Positions 55,099 through 64,000 of a stretch of DNA of 64,000 bases are shown one piece after another. The position numbers were made by a program, and so were the translations under genes. Origin of the DNA: Nostoc sp. B(2019) (lineage in GTDB: Bacteria > Cyanobacteriota > Cyanobacteriia > Cyanobacteriales > Nostocaceae); NCBI RefSeq assembly GCF_010091925.1, contig NZ_WVID01000015.1:1-64000 (forward strand). Direction: 5' to 3'. Position 1 is the stretch's first letter. Every line of letters starts with the position of its first letter. The notes under the pieces are model-generated. The model searched no databases. It was not told the DNA's origin and saw only the letters and a program-made list of their open reading frames with translations.

Positions 55099-57345
55099 AT
55101 GTTTAGAAAACCGAAGTTTAAGTCTCGCTTTCGTGTTGAAACGGTTGAAGAAGGTGTATTTATTTTGTCTGAAAGAGGTGCGATAATACTTCGCGATCGC
55201 CTCTATCAGTTGTTGGTTCCTTTACTTGATGGAAATCTGACCACTGATGAAATTGCTGAGAAACTTCAAGATAAGCTACCAGCACCCTACGTTTATTATG
55301 CTCTCATGGAGTTAAAGCAAAAAGGCTATCTCATAGAGAATGAAGAGGTTTTACCTGCACATCTAGCCTTATTTTGCGAGCATTTGAACGTCAATCTTGA
55401 AAACGCCCGCCATCGGTTGCAAGCAACTAAAGTTGCCGTCAAGGCTTTAGGGACACCGTTTGCATTAGAATTTATTGCCATCCTCGAATCGCTACAAATT
55501 CAAGTCGCTGAAGAAGCAGACTTAGAAGTTGTCTTGACCGACGACTACTTGCGAACAGAACTAGTGGAGATTAATCAAAAAAACTTGGAGCGATCGCGCC
55601 CTTGGATGTTAGTCAAACCGACGGGAACTATAATCTGGATTGGCCCGGTCTTTCATCCTCACAAAACGGGTTGCTGGGAATGTCTATCCCAACGCTTGCA
55701 AGGTAATCGTCCAGTTGAAGGGTTTATCCAGAGACGCAAGAATGACGCATCATCTTTAACGCCACCATTGGCTAACTTACCCTCAACGCTGCAAACTGCT
55801 CTCTCAATGGTAGCGACTGAAATCCTCAAATGGATTGTCCAGGGAGAAAATAAGCGCCTCGAAGGAGTGCTTGTAACCCATGACACCCTGGCACTGGAGA
55901 CGCAGAACCATACACTGATTAGACGCCCTCAGTGTCCCATCTGTGGCATCATTAAACAAGAGCATCGTCAGCCTCTACCTGTGGTATTTGGCAGTCGAAA
56001 GAAAACTTTTACTGCTGATGGTGGACATCGCTGCTTAGAACCGGAAGCAACCTTTGAGAAATATCAACAGCACATTAGTCCCATCACCGGAATTGTCCGA
56101 GAGTTTGGGAAACTTTCCCGCAACTTGAACGGTTTAACGCCTACCTACTTTGCTAAGCATCATTTTGCCTCGATGTTTGATGATTTAAGTGTGTTAGAGC
56201 AAAACATCGGTGGTAGAAGTGCAGGCAAAGGAAGAACAGACGCCCAAGCAAGAGCCAGCGGTTTCTGCGAAGCCATCGAAAGGTACTCTGGCGTTTTTCA
56301 GGGAGACGAAATTAGAGTCAAAAGCAGTTACCAAAAACTGGGCGACAAGGCTATCCATCCTAATAACTGCATGAACTTTAGCCAAACTCAATATGATAAC
56401 CGAGAAAAATGGAATGCCTATTGCGCCAGTTTCTTTCAGAAAGTTCCCGAACCTTTTAACGAAGAAAGAGAAATTGAGTGGACGCCTGTTTGGTCTGTGA
56501 CTCACCAATGTTTCAAGTACTTGCCTACTGCTTATTGTTATTTTGGCTATCCCATGTCTTCTGAGCCAGACTGTTGGGCAGATACCAACGGTTGTGCAGC
56601 AGGCAATACCTTGGAAGAAGCTACTGTTCAGGGTTTTATGGAATTGGTAGAGCGAGATAGTGTCGCCTTGTGGTGGTATAATCGCATTCCCCGACCGGGG
56701 GTAGATTTAGAAAGTTTTGACGAGCCGTATTTTCAAGATCTGAAAAGTTATTACCAATCTATCCATCGTGAACTTTGGGTTCTTGATATTACTAGCGACT
56801 TGAATATTCCTACTTTTACTGCAATTAGTCGCAGGAGCAATCGCCCCGCAGAAGACATAATTTTAGGCTTTGGTACTCACTTCGATCCAAAGCTTGCAGT
56901 TCAAAGAGCTCTCACAGAAATGAATCAAATTCTTCCTGCTGTTTTAGCTTCTCATGCCGATGGCACAACTCAATATGCTGCCTCGGCTGAACCACCTGTT
57001 TTAGATTGGTGGAAAACGGCAACACTAGAAAATCAGCCTTACCTAGCACCTGATAATATTGCCCCCAAAGTGCATTCTAACTATCCTCAGATTGAGCATA
57101 ACGACCTGCTAGATGATATCAAGCTTTGCCAGCAAATTATTGAGCAACGTGGCATGGAAATGCTCATCCTCAACCAAACTCGTCCAGATATTGGATTGAA
57201 AGTTGTCAAAGTTATCGTTCCAGGAATGCGCCATTTCTGGAAGCGTTTAGGAGGGGGTCGGCTTTATGAGGTTCCGGTACAACTGGGTTGGCTGGAAGAA
57301 CCGACTTTGGAGGAGGAGCTGAATCCGTTTCCGATGTGGATGTAA
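55099..57345 (+). CDS. Fused TOMM cyclodehydratase (RRE + E1-like + YcaO)
   Basis: A 748-residue protein with the layout of fused azoline-forming cyclodehydratases (TruD/PatD type). Residues about 1-85 are a winged-helix leader-peptide-binding domain (RRE); about 100-330 an E1/ThiF-like domain with a zinc tetracysteine (CWEC at about 192, CPIC at about 280); about 365-735 the YcaO ATPase (GGRSAGKGRTDAQARASGFCEAIERYSG, NGCAAGNTLEEATVQGFMELVERD, GFGTHFDPKLAVQRALTEMNQ). It ends NPFPMWM, resembling the Pro-rich C terminus needed for activity. It should turn Cys/Ser/Thr of a precursor peptide into thiazolines or oxazolines. No precursor, dehydrogenase or export gene is recognised in the window. 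Confidence 0.92.
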   Translation: MFRKPKFKSRFRVETVEEGVFILSERGAIILRDRLYQLLVPLLDGNLTTDEIAEKLQDKLPAPYVYYALMELKQKGYLIENEEVLPAHLALFCEHLNVNLENARHRLQATKVAVKALGTPFALEFIAILESLQIQVAEEADLEVVLTDDYLRTELVEINQKNLERSRPWMLVKPTGTIIWIGPVFHPHKTGCWECLSQRLQGNRPVEGFIQRRKNDASSLTPPLANLPSTLQTALSMVATEILKWIVQGENKRLEGVLVTHDTLALETQNHTLIRRPQCPICGIIKQEHRQPLPVVFGSRKKTFTADGGHRCLEPEATFEKYQQHISPITGIVREFGKLSRNLNGLTPTYFAKHHFASMFDDLSVLEQNIGGRSAGKGRTDAQARASGFCEAIERYSGVFQGDEIRVKSSYQKLGDKAIHPNNCMNFSQTQYDNREKWNAYCASFFQKVPEPFNEEREIEWTPVWSVTHQCFKYLPTAYCYFGYPMSSEPDCWADTNGCAAGNTLEEATVQGFMELVERDSVALWWYNRIPRPGVDLESFDEPYFQDLKSYYQSIHRELWVLDITSDLNIPTFTAISRRSNRPAEDIILGFGTHFDPKLAVQRALTEMNQILPAVLASHADGTTQYAASAEPPVLDWWKTATLENQPYLAPDNIAPKVHSNYPQIEHNDLLDDIKLCQQIIEQRGMEMLILNQTRPDIGLKVVKVIVPGMRHFWKRLGGGRLYEVPVQLGWLEEPTLEEELNPFPMWM

Positions 57346-57645
57346 AGCGCTCTTTAGTATCTCAATACTTTTTTGTTTGGGAAAAGGTTAAGGGGTAAAG
57401 GGGAAACAGTAAATTCAAACTTTCCTTTTAACTCAAAGGTATTGCCTACTAGTTCATCGCATTAAATTTAACAAGTGAACTCATTCTTAATTTCTCTTCT
57501 TCTCTGTGTCCACCGAAGTTCAGATCGGCGGAAGCCGCCGCTCCGACTTCTCTCTGCGTCTCTGCGGTTCGTTCCTTGACCCCTCAAAATTAATGAGACA
57601 GACCACTAGTATCTGCTCTAAAACTTGTTTTGACTATAAATAAAT
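57346..57645. other. Intergenic region with dispersed repeats
   Basis: 300 bp without a gene. 57377-57444 is a copy of the AAAGGGGAAAC ... CAAAGGTATTG repeat found also at 32331-32384 and 46686-46735. 57510-57575 is GC-rich (CACCGAAGTTCAGATCGGCG, then CTCTGCGTCTCTGCGG) and related to the repeats at 2200-2370 and 25945-26041. This separation weakens the case for one operon with the amidohydrolase. Confidence 0.6.
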
Positions 57646-58728
57646 ATGCTTAAAGGATATCGAATTATTGATGCAGATTCCCACGTTTACGAGCCATACC
57701 AAATGTGGGAAGAGTATTTGGAACCTGCATTTAAAAGCTTTGCTCCATCTTCAGATTTCACGATTAAAGGTGAGGAAATTCTCAACAAATATTCTGATCT
57801 GCTCCGCCTTGAAGGAGCTAAACAAGTTACTCAAGCTTATCCCCTATCTTGGCTTAATAGCTTTGACTCAGAATCTCATGTATTAGCAATGAAGCAGATG
57901 GGGGTGGACATTTCGTTTGTCTATCCGACGTACTTTTCATGGATGATTGCTGTAGACAGCATGGCTCCTCAACTGGCTGGTGCGTTTGTCCGCGCCTATA
58001 ACAATTGGCTGCGAGACTTTTGCAGCTATGACCCGCAAATCCTTAGAGGCGTGGGAGTTGTGAATTTACATGCACCAGAAGAAATGGTGTCGGAGTTGCA
58101 GCGGGTGGCAGATTTTGGCTGGAAGGCGGTGTTTTTGCGCCCTAACCTTGTCAAAGGGCGATCGCTAAGTAGTCCCGCCTATGAGGCATTTTGGACAAAG
58201 TGCGAGGAATTAGGCATTGCAGTTAGCCTGCACGAAGGAACTCACTCTCGCCTACCTACTGCTGGTGCTGATCGCTTTAACACCCGCTTTGCTCTACACG
58301 CCTGCTCCCACCCATTAGAGCAGATGATGGGACTGCTTTCTCTCATCGAAGGGGGAGTTCTGGAACGCCATCCTCACCTCAAAGTCGGATTTATGGAGTC
58401 TGGCTGTGGCTGGCTTCCTTACTGGCTATGGCGACTCGATCGCGAGTACGAAGACTTGCAATGGGAAATTGGGGACATCGTAAAAATGAAGCCTTCAGAG
58501 TATTTCCGCCGCCAGTGCTTTATTGCGATCGAACCTTCAGAGCCTTATCTGAATGAGATTCTTGAGTATCTGGGTTCAGATAATTTAATTTTTGGTTCCG
58601 ATTACCCTCACATGGATCACAAGACAGATGTTGTCGCACAGATGGTAGATCTCCAAGAGAAACTCCCCGAAAAAACTGTACAGAAAATTCTTTGGGATAA
58701 CCCTGCTCGTTTCTATAGTTTGGAGTAA
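57646..58728 (+). CDS. Amidohydrolase family 2 (ACMSD-like) metal enzyme
   Basis: A 360-residue TIM-barrel protein of the ACMSD/gamma-resorcylate decarboxylase branch. The first-strand metal motif is IDADSHVYEPYQMWEEYL (about 7-24, a D-x-S-H variant of DxHxH), followed by GWKAVFLRPNLV, VSLHEGTH (His about 197), HACSHPLEQMMGLL and the C-terminal LIFGSDYPHMDH (metal Asp about 323). Members decarboxylate or hydrolyse aromatic or other carboxylic acids. It lies 300 bp after the TOMM cyclodehydratase on the same strand, so a role in tailoring is conceivable but unproven. Confidence 0.88.
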   Translation: MLKGYRIIDADSHVYEPYQMWEEYLEPAFKSFAPSSDFTIKGEEILNKYSDLLRLEGAKQVTQAYPLSWLNSFDSESHVLAMKQMGVDISFVYPTYFSWMIAVDSMAPQLAGAFVRAYNNWLRDFCSYDPQILRGVGVVNLHAPEEMVSELQRVADFGWKAVFLRPNLVKGRSLSSPAYEAFWTKCEELGIAVSLHEGTHSRLPTAGADRFNTRFALHACSHPLEQMMGLLSLIEGGVLERHPHLKVGFMESGCGWLPYWLWRLDREYEDLQWEIGDIVKMKPSEYFRRQCFIAIEPSEPYLNEILEYLGSDNLIFGSDYPHMDHKTDVVAQMVDLQEKLPEKTVQKILWDNPARFYSLE

Positions 58729-58897
58729 GAACTTGATTACTTGCGCTCAAAGAACTATGGGTTATGATACATCATAATCTTGGCAACGGCTGAGATGCTT
58801 GTACTGAGAATCTCTTGGTTGATCAGGGAAATATTTTGAGTGATTTGTAACTGACCAGACGGTAAACAAAGAGTGCTGTTTTGGAGGAAAACTGAAA

Positions 58898-61800
58898 ATG
58901 AGTGCGATACCTTCTCTACGAGACGCTGCGCGAACGGTGAGCTTCGCTAACGCAGATTACCAGATTGTCTCCAAGATTTATGAAAGTGCTAATTCATTAG
59001 TCTACCGAGCTGTGCTTAACTCCAATACCCAACCTGTCATCCTCAAGGTTCTTAAAGAAGATTACCCGATACCTTCAGAACTGACCCGATACAAACAAGA
59101 GTATGAAATTACCCGCTCTCTAAAAATTGATGGAGTAATCAAAGCTTACAACTTACTGCCCTATAAAAGCACCTTAGCAATGGTTTTGGAGGATTTCGGG
59201 GGCAAATCGTTGGACATTTTGATGAACTCTCAAAAGTTTACACTCTCAGAATTTCTCTGCATTGCCATTCAGATTTCTCAGACGCTAAGCGAGATTCATG
59301 CTGCTAGTGTAATTCACAAAGATATCACCCCTGCTAATATCGTTCTTAACTCAGAAACCAAGCAACTCAAGATTATTGACTTTGGCATCTCCACAGTATT
59401 TACACGAGAGAATCCAACAATTAAAAATCCCAACGTCTTAGAAGGAACATTAGCTTATCTGTCGCCAGAACAAACCGGCAGAATGAACCGAGCACTCGAT
59501 TACAGTACTGACTTTTATTCTCTTGGTGCAACTTTTTACAAGCTACTCACGCAAAAGCTGCCTTTTGAAACCAACGACCCTTTGGAGTTAGTCCACTGTC
59601 ACATCGCCAAACAACCTATTCCTCCCCACGAAGCCAATCCAGAAATTCCCCGAACCGTCTCCAATATCATCATGAAGTTGTTAGCAAAAACGTCTGAGGA
59701 GCGGTATCAGAGCGCATTGGGGATAAAAGCAGATTTAGAAGCATGTCTGACACAGTTACAGCAGGGACAGATTTTAGAGTTTCCCCTGGCTCGTCATGAT
59801 ATTTCTGACCGATTTCAAATTCCGCAAAAACTCTACGGTCGAGAAGCAGAAATAGAAACTCTACTCTCAACATTTCAGCGGATTGCCGAACGCGACCTTC
59901 AAGATAAACAACAAGAAAATGCAGCAAGTCATAAGCGAATTGAAATGACGCTAGTTGGTGGTTATTCTGGCATTGGTAAATCTGTGCTGGTACAGGAACT
60001 CTACAAACCGATAACACAGCAACGCGGCTACTTTATCTCTGGCAAATTTGACCAATTTCAGCGCAATATCCCTTATTCTGCCGTTGTCTTGGCGTTTCAA
60101 TCCTTGGTGCGCCAAGTGCTAGCTGAAAGCGAAGCTCAACTGGCTCAGTGGCGCGAAAAACTCCTGGCGGCTGTCGGTGTGAATGGACAAGTAATTATTG
60201 ACGTTATTCCTGAAGTAGAACTAATTATCGGTTCTCAGCAGCCGGTGCAACCACTGGAACCAACTGAGGCACAAAATCGCTTCAATGCAGTCTTCCAGAA
60301 TTTTATCCGGGTTTTTTGTCAGCGATCGCACCCTCTAGTTATTTTCCTAGATGACTTGCAATGGGCTGACTCTGGCAGCCTCAAGCTACTTGAGGTAATG
60401 ATGACTGACGATAACATGGAATATTTATTACTGCTTGGGGCTTATCGTGATAATGAAGTTGGCCCCAATCATCCCGCATCGCTAGCCCTTGCTCGCTTGA
60501 GGCAGCAAGGAGGGATTATTAATTGCATCAATCTTGACCCCTTAAACTTGGAGGAAATCACCCAGATGATTGCAGACACCCTCCACAGCAATCAAGAAAC
60601 AGTCAAATCATTATCGCAATTAGTTTTTCAGAAGACTTCAGGAAATCCCTTTTTTATTAATGAATTTCTCAAAACTATTTATCAAGAAAATCTCTTAACT
60701 TTTGACCGAGAGCAAAAATGCTGGCAATGGAATATTACTCACATTGAGTCTCTCAACATCACAGAAAACGTAGTGGACTTGATGCTCGGCAAGCTCAGAA
60801 AACTTTCAGATACAACTCAAAAAGCGCTACGCTTAGCTGCTTGTATTGGTAATAGTTTTGACCTTAGTACATTGGCAATTATTGACGAAAAATCTGCACC
60901 TGAAACTTTTAAAAATCTTTTGCCAGCTATTCAGTTAGGGTTGATTCAGCCTCTATCGGAGCTAGAAACAACTTCAAACACACCAATTGAATCTGCATTG
61001 ATTATTCAAAATTACAAGTTTCGTCATGACCGAGTACAACAGGCTGCTTATGAACTAATTGATGAAGACCAAAAAAAAGCAGTTCACTTACAAATTGGCA
61101 GGCTATTGCTTGCTAACATCTGTAAAAATGAACGTGAAGAAAAAGTTTTTACTTTGGTCGGTCATCTGAATAAAGGACGAGAGTTAATCGAAAGTGTGGC
61201 TGAAAAGAAAGAACTAGCAGAATTGAATTTATATGCTGGTAAAAAAGCCAAAGAAGCAACAGCTTATGCAGCATCCAGGGAATACTTGATTCTTGCAGAG
61301 AACGAGTTTCCAGGTGATATTTGGCAAGAGCGCTACGAGATGGCTCTTGACCTTTACAAAGAACTGGCAGAAGTCGAGTATCTGAATGGTAATTTTGAGC
61401 AGTCTCAGTCCTTGCTTGAAATGTCACTTAAGCAGGCGAAATCGGCTCTTGATGGCACAGACTTTTACTACTTACAAATTGTTCAATATACCCTGTTAGG
61501 ACGAATCAGCGAGGGAATTGAGTTGGGGCGAACTGCACTGAGGCTACTAGGAATCGACCTATCAGCAGAGAACTTACAAGCAGCTTTCGAGGCTGAGCTT
61601 GCAGAATATCGCCAAAATTTAGGTGAACGAGCGATCGCTTCTTTATACGACAATCCAGAAATGGAGATACCAGAAAAAAAGGCAGCTTTAAAAATACTGA
61701 CTCGGATTTTCCCCGCTGCTTGGATTTTAGATCCAGCTTTGAGAAATCTGGTTGCAACTAAACTAGCTAATCTTAATATCAAATACGGCCACATGGAAAA

Positions 61801-64000
61801 ATCTTCAATGGGCTATAGCTTTTTTGGCGTAGTCAATACCCATGTGTTGCGCGATTATTGTTCAGGTTATGAATATAGCTCTCTTGGGATGAAGCTAGCT
61901 GATAAATATCAGGATTGGTCTTGTAGGAATGCGGCTACCCAAATTCATGGCAGTTTCACCATGCACTGGTTGAAACACATTAAGCTGTCTGAGAAAGTTA
62001 ATACTGAAGGTGCTGATGCCGGATTGCAAGTTGGTGAGTTACAACTTGTGGGGTACACCTTTACTTACAACTTGTACAATCTGATTTGTCAAGGTAGAAG
62101 TTTAGACTCTCTTTTAAAGGAAGCGTCTCGCAGTTTGCTCTTTAGTGAAGAAACTCAAAATCAGTGGGCAATTAATTGTATATTGGGTGCTAAAATCCTC
62201 ATCCAAAATTTGCTAGGTCTTACCCAAGATAAACTATGTTTTGACATAGAACAGACAGAAGAGTCAGCTTTTTTAACAGCCTGTGAACGAGATGAAACGC
62301 TGGCAGCAATCTGCTTTTATTACATTTATAAAGCTCAGGTTCTTTATTTATATGGTGAGCCAATTGAGTTAATCTATTTGGAGAAAGCGGGAGAGTTGGT
62401 TGACTATATTCCCGGAACGATCGCGATCGCTGAGCATAATTTTTACTACTCGCTAACGCTAATTGCTCTCTATCCCCAAGCTTCATCAGATGAACAAGAT
62501 AAGTACTGGCTGCAACTGGAAACCAATCAACAGCGGATGAAAGAATGGGCAGATATCTGTCCAGAAAACTTTTTGCATAAATATCTTTTAGTCGCAGCAG
62601 AAATGCGAGACATTTCTGGTCAATGGTATGAAGCTGTAGATTTATATGACCAAGCCATTGAATCCGCTAAAGAACATGAATTTATCCAGAACGAAGCTTT
62701 GGCTAACGAACTAGCAGCAAAGTTTTGGATGAAACGCGGAAAAGAAGAATTTGCCCAACTCTATATGAGAAAAGCTTACCAAGGCTACCAAATATGGGGT
62801 GCAAAGCGTAAGGTAGAGGACTTAGATCAGAAATATCCGCAGTGGTTGGCTTCAACATTATTCGCCAGCAAAACAACTTTCAGCAGTACTTCAACAAATA
62901 CCAGCAGTTCCGGTGAAGCATTGGATTTAGCCACGGTGCTAAAAGCCTCGCAAACAATTTCTGGTGAAATCGTTCTGAGCAAGTTACTGCAAAATATGAT
63001 GAAAACTGTCATTGAGAATGCCGGTGCTGAAAAAGGTTTTCTGATTTTGGAAAAAGAGGGTCACTGGTTTATAGAAGCTGAAGGCGCAGTAAATTCTGAT
63101 GATGTTACTATCTTGCAATCAGTTCCGGTAGACTCTGTTGATGCTCAGCAAATCCCCCTTTTGTCAGCCGCTATCATCAACTATGTCGCCCATACTCAAG
63201 AAAATATAGTCTTAAATGACGCTGTAAATGAAGGACTATTTACTCGCGATTGCTACATTACCATCACTCAACCCAAATCAATTCTTTGTACTCCCCTAAT
63301 TCATCAAGGCAAACTGAGCGGCATTCTATATTTAGAAAATAATTTAACAACAGGCGCTTTTACTAGCGATCGCGTCGAAATCTTAAAAATCCTTTCTGCT
63401 CAAGCCGCCATCTCTATTGAAAATTCTCGCCTCTATGAACAGTTAGAGGGTTACAGCCGAACTCTAGAACAAAAAGTAGAGGTCAGAACCCAAGAATTAC
63501 AAGATAAAAATCAGGAGTTAGCTAGCATCCTACAAACGTTGAGAGCCACGCAAGCTCAGATTATCGCTCAAGAGAAATTAGCTTCTCTGGGAGCCTTAAC
63601 AGCGGGTATCGCCCATGAAATCAAAAATCCTTTAAACTTTGTTAACAACTTTGCCGAGCTTTCTGTTGAGTTAACCCAGGAACTATGCGAAGAGATGGAA
63701 AATCAAAAAGACCGTTTAGCTCCAGAAAGCAGAGAATATATTGAAGAGATTTTAAACGATCTCAAACAAAATGCTCAAAAAATCCATGAGCATGGTACAA
63801 GGTCTGACAACATTGTCAGTGGGATGCTGATGCACTCACGGGGGCAATCGGGCGATCGACAAATGACAAATATTAACGCCTTGCTAGCGGAAGCGACCGA
63901 GCTAGCTTATCACGGAATGCGTGCCAAAGATGCTGCTTTCAAGATAATTATAGAAACTGATTATGATAATGAGATTGGACAATTGAATGTTGTGCCTCAG
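58898..64000 (+). CDS. Giant Ser/Thr kinase-AAA ATPase-GAF-histidine kinase (partial)
   Basis: An open frame of 1701 codons runs off the window end. It starts at ATG 58898 with GGAGG 10 nt upstream. Residues about 20-285 are a Hanks kinase (IHKDITPANIV near 140; DFGIST; GTLAYLSPEQTGRMNR); about 320-620 an AAA-16-type ATPase (Walker A GGYSGIGKS at 354-362, Walker B VIFLDDLQWAD near 482); a long helical region follows; about 1355-1510 a GAF domain; then a coiled coil and HisKA with His near 1573 (GIAHEIKNPLNFVNNF). The HATPase lies beyond the edge. This is the HstK-type architecture of filamentous cyanobacteria. The first 20 codons contain repeat-like DNA. Confidence 0.95.
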   Translation, partial: MSAIPSLRDAARTVSFANADYQIVSKIYESANSLVYRAVLNSNTQPVILKVLKEDYPIPSELTRYKQEYEITRSLKIDGVIKAYNLLPYKSTLAMVLEDFGGKSLDILMNSQKFTLSEFLCIAIQISQTLSEIHAASVIHKDITPANIVLNSETKQLKIIDFGISTVFTRENPTIKNPNVLEGTLAYLSPEQTGRMNRALDYSTDFYSLGATFYKLLTQKLPFETNDPLELVHCHIAKQPIPPHEANPEIPRTVSNIIMKLLAKTSEERYQSALGIKADLEACLTQLQQGQILEFPLARHDISDRFQIPQKLYGREAEIETLLSTFQRIAERDLQDKQQENAASHKRIEMTLVGGYSGIGKSVLVQELYKPITQQRGYFISGKFDQFQRNIPYSAVVLAFQSLVRQVLAESEAQLAQWREKLLAAVGVNGQVIIDVIPEVELIIGSQQPVQPLEPTEAQNRFNAVFQNFIRVFCQRSHPLVIFLDDLQWADSGSLKLLEVMMTDDNMEYLLLLGAYRDNEVGPNHPASLALARLRQQGGIINCINLDPLNLEEITQMIADTLHSNQETVKSLSQLVFQKTSGNPFFINEFLKTIYQENLLTFDREQKCWQWNITHIESLNITENVVDLMLGKLRKLSDTTQKALRLAACIGNSFDLSTLAIIDEKSAPETFKNLLPAIQLGLIQPLSELETTSNTPIESALIIQNYKFRHDRVQQAAYELIDEDQKKAVHLQIGRLLLANICKNEREEKVFTLVGHLNKGRELIESVAEKKELAELNLYAGKKAKEATAYAASREYLILAENEFPGDIWQERYEMALDLYKELAEVEYLNGNFEQSQSLLEMSLKQAKSALDGTDFYYLQIVQYTLLGRISEGIELGRTALRLLGIDLSAENLQAAFEAELAEYRQNLGERAIASLYDNPEMEIPEKKAALKILTRIFPAAWILDPALRNLVATKLANLNIKYGHMEKSSMGYSFFGVVNTHVLRDYCSGYEYSSLGMKLADKYQDWSCRNAATQIHGSFTMHWLKHIKLSEKVNTEGADAGLQVGELQLVGYTFTYNLYNLICQGRSLDSLLKEASRSLLFSEETQNQWAINCILGAKILIQNLLGLTQDKLCFDIEQTEESAFLTACERDETLAAICFYYIYKAQVLYLYGEPIELIYLEKAGELVDYIPGTIAIAEHNFYYSLTLIALYPQASSDEQDKYWLQLETNQQRMKEWADICPENFLHKYLLVAAEMRDISGQWYEAVDLYDQAIESAKEHEFIQNEALANELAAKFWMKRGKEEFAQLYMRKAYQGYQIWGAKRKVEDLDQKYPQWLASTLFASKTTFSSTSTNTSSSGEALDLATVLKASQTISGEIVLSKLLQNMMKTVIENAGAEKGFLILEKEGHWFIEAEGAVNSDDVTILQSVPVDSVDAQQIPLLSAAIINYVAHTQENIVLNDAVNEGLFTRDCYITITQPKSILCTPLIHQGKLSGILYLENNLTTGAFTSDRVEILKILSAQAAISIENSRLYEQLEGYSRTLEQKVEVRTQELQDKNQELASILQTLRATQAQIIAQEKLASLGALTAGIAHEIKNPLNFVNNFAELSVELTQELCEEMENQKDRLAPESREYIEEILNDLKQNAQKIHEHGTRSDNIVSGMLMHSRGQSGDRQMTNINALLAEATELAYHGMRAKDAAFKIIIETDYDNEIGQLNVVPQ
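58912..58953 (+). repeat. Dispersed repeat within the start of the giant kinase gene
   Basis: CTTCTCTACGAGACGCTGCG, continuing CGAACGGTGAGCTTCGCTAACGCA, encodes SLRDAARTVSFANA between MSAIP and the conserved DYQIVSKIYESANSLVYRA. The MITE at 52045-52203 contains CTTCTCTACG (minus strand) next to the core ACGCTGCGCGAACG in the opposite orientation, so the segment looks like an intergenic repeat that sits in frame in a coding region. Confidence 0.6.

Overview
The window reads as chromosome of a filamentous, Nostoc/Anabaena-type cyanobacterium. It carries the cytochrome b6f pair petB-petD, phycobilisome genes (nblA, a CpcS-type bilin lyase, a HEAT-repeat protein of the NblB/CpcE type), a PedR-like regulator, a fused ModBC transporter and a SigG/SapG-type ECF sigma system. 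The octamer GCGATCGC and its variants recur inside genes, and intergenic DNA holds heptamer tandem repeats and small palindromes typical of this group. No rRNA, tRNA or CRISPR array was recognised.

Layout. 0.1-6.4 kb: an anti-sigma-type ATPase, petD-petB (minus strand), divergent ctpA, a degenerate metallo-beta-lactamase-fold protein and a site-2 protease. 7-12.3 kb: a hybrid histidine kinase and ModBC. 12.5-20.4 kb: CpcS lyase, HEAT protein, Uma2 nuclease, TPR protein, DUF711 protein facing a 2OG-Fe(II) dioxygenase, SfsA, NblA and a dienelactone hydrolase. 20.6-27.8 kb: a PhoD-like phosphatase, gluconokinase, a translationally coupled small protein/HIRAN pair, a fructokinase-like enzyme, PedR and a DUF6391 protein. 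28-33.7 kb: sugar-nucleotide and glycan genes (glycosyltransferase, RfbB, GalU-type) mixed with a Ser/Thr kinase and MsrA. 33.7-44.1 kb: a cell-envelope block (LD-carboxypeptidase, SigG/SapG, L,D-transpeptidase, M23 endopeptidase, AEC transporter) that also holds leuS and a ComFB-domain c-di-GMP receptor candidate. 44.7-51.9 kb: a Tat-exported PhoD, an 11-copy 21-bp minisatellite, a GH65 phosphorylase/beta-phosphoglucomutase fusion and a secreted beta-helix protein. 52-58.7 kb: a MITE-like element followed by an accessory locus with a single-heme exported protein, an unrecognised 203-residue protein, a fused TOMM (azoline-forming) YcaO cyclodehydratase and an amidohydrolase. 58.9 kb to the end: a giant Ser/Thr kinase-AAA-GAF-histidine kinase, cut by the window edge.

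The best candidates for something new are the TOMM cyclodehydratase locus, which has no recognisable precursor; four 16-bp repeats in the ModB-ModC linker whose copy number sets the reading frame; a near-consensus sigma-E-type autoregulatory promoter before sigG with a palindrome filling its spacer; competing stems in the nblA leader; the HIRAN gene pair; and an in-frame dispersed-repeat sequence at the start of the terminal kinase.

Functional assignments rest on motif recognition by eye. No database search was run, so family names are recognitions and operon or regulation statements are inferences from spacing and visible sites.
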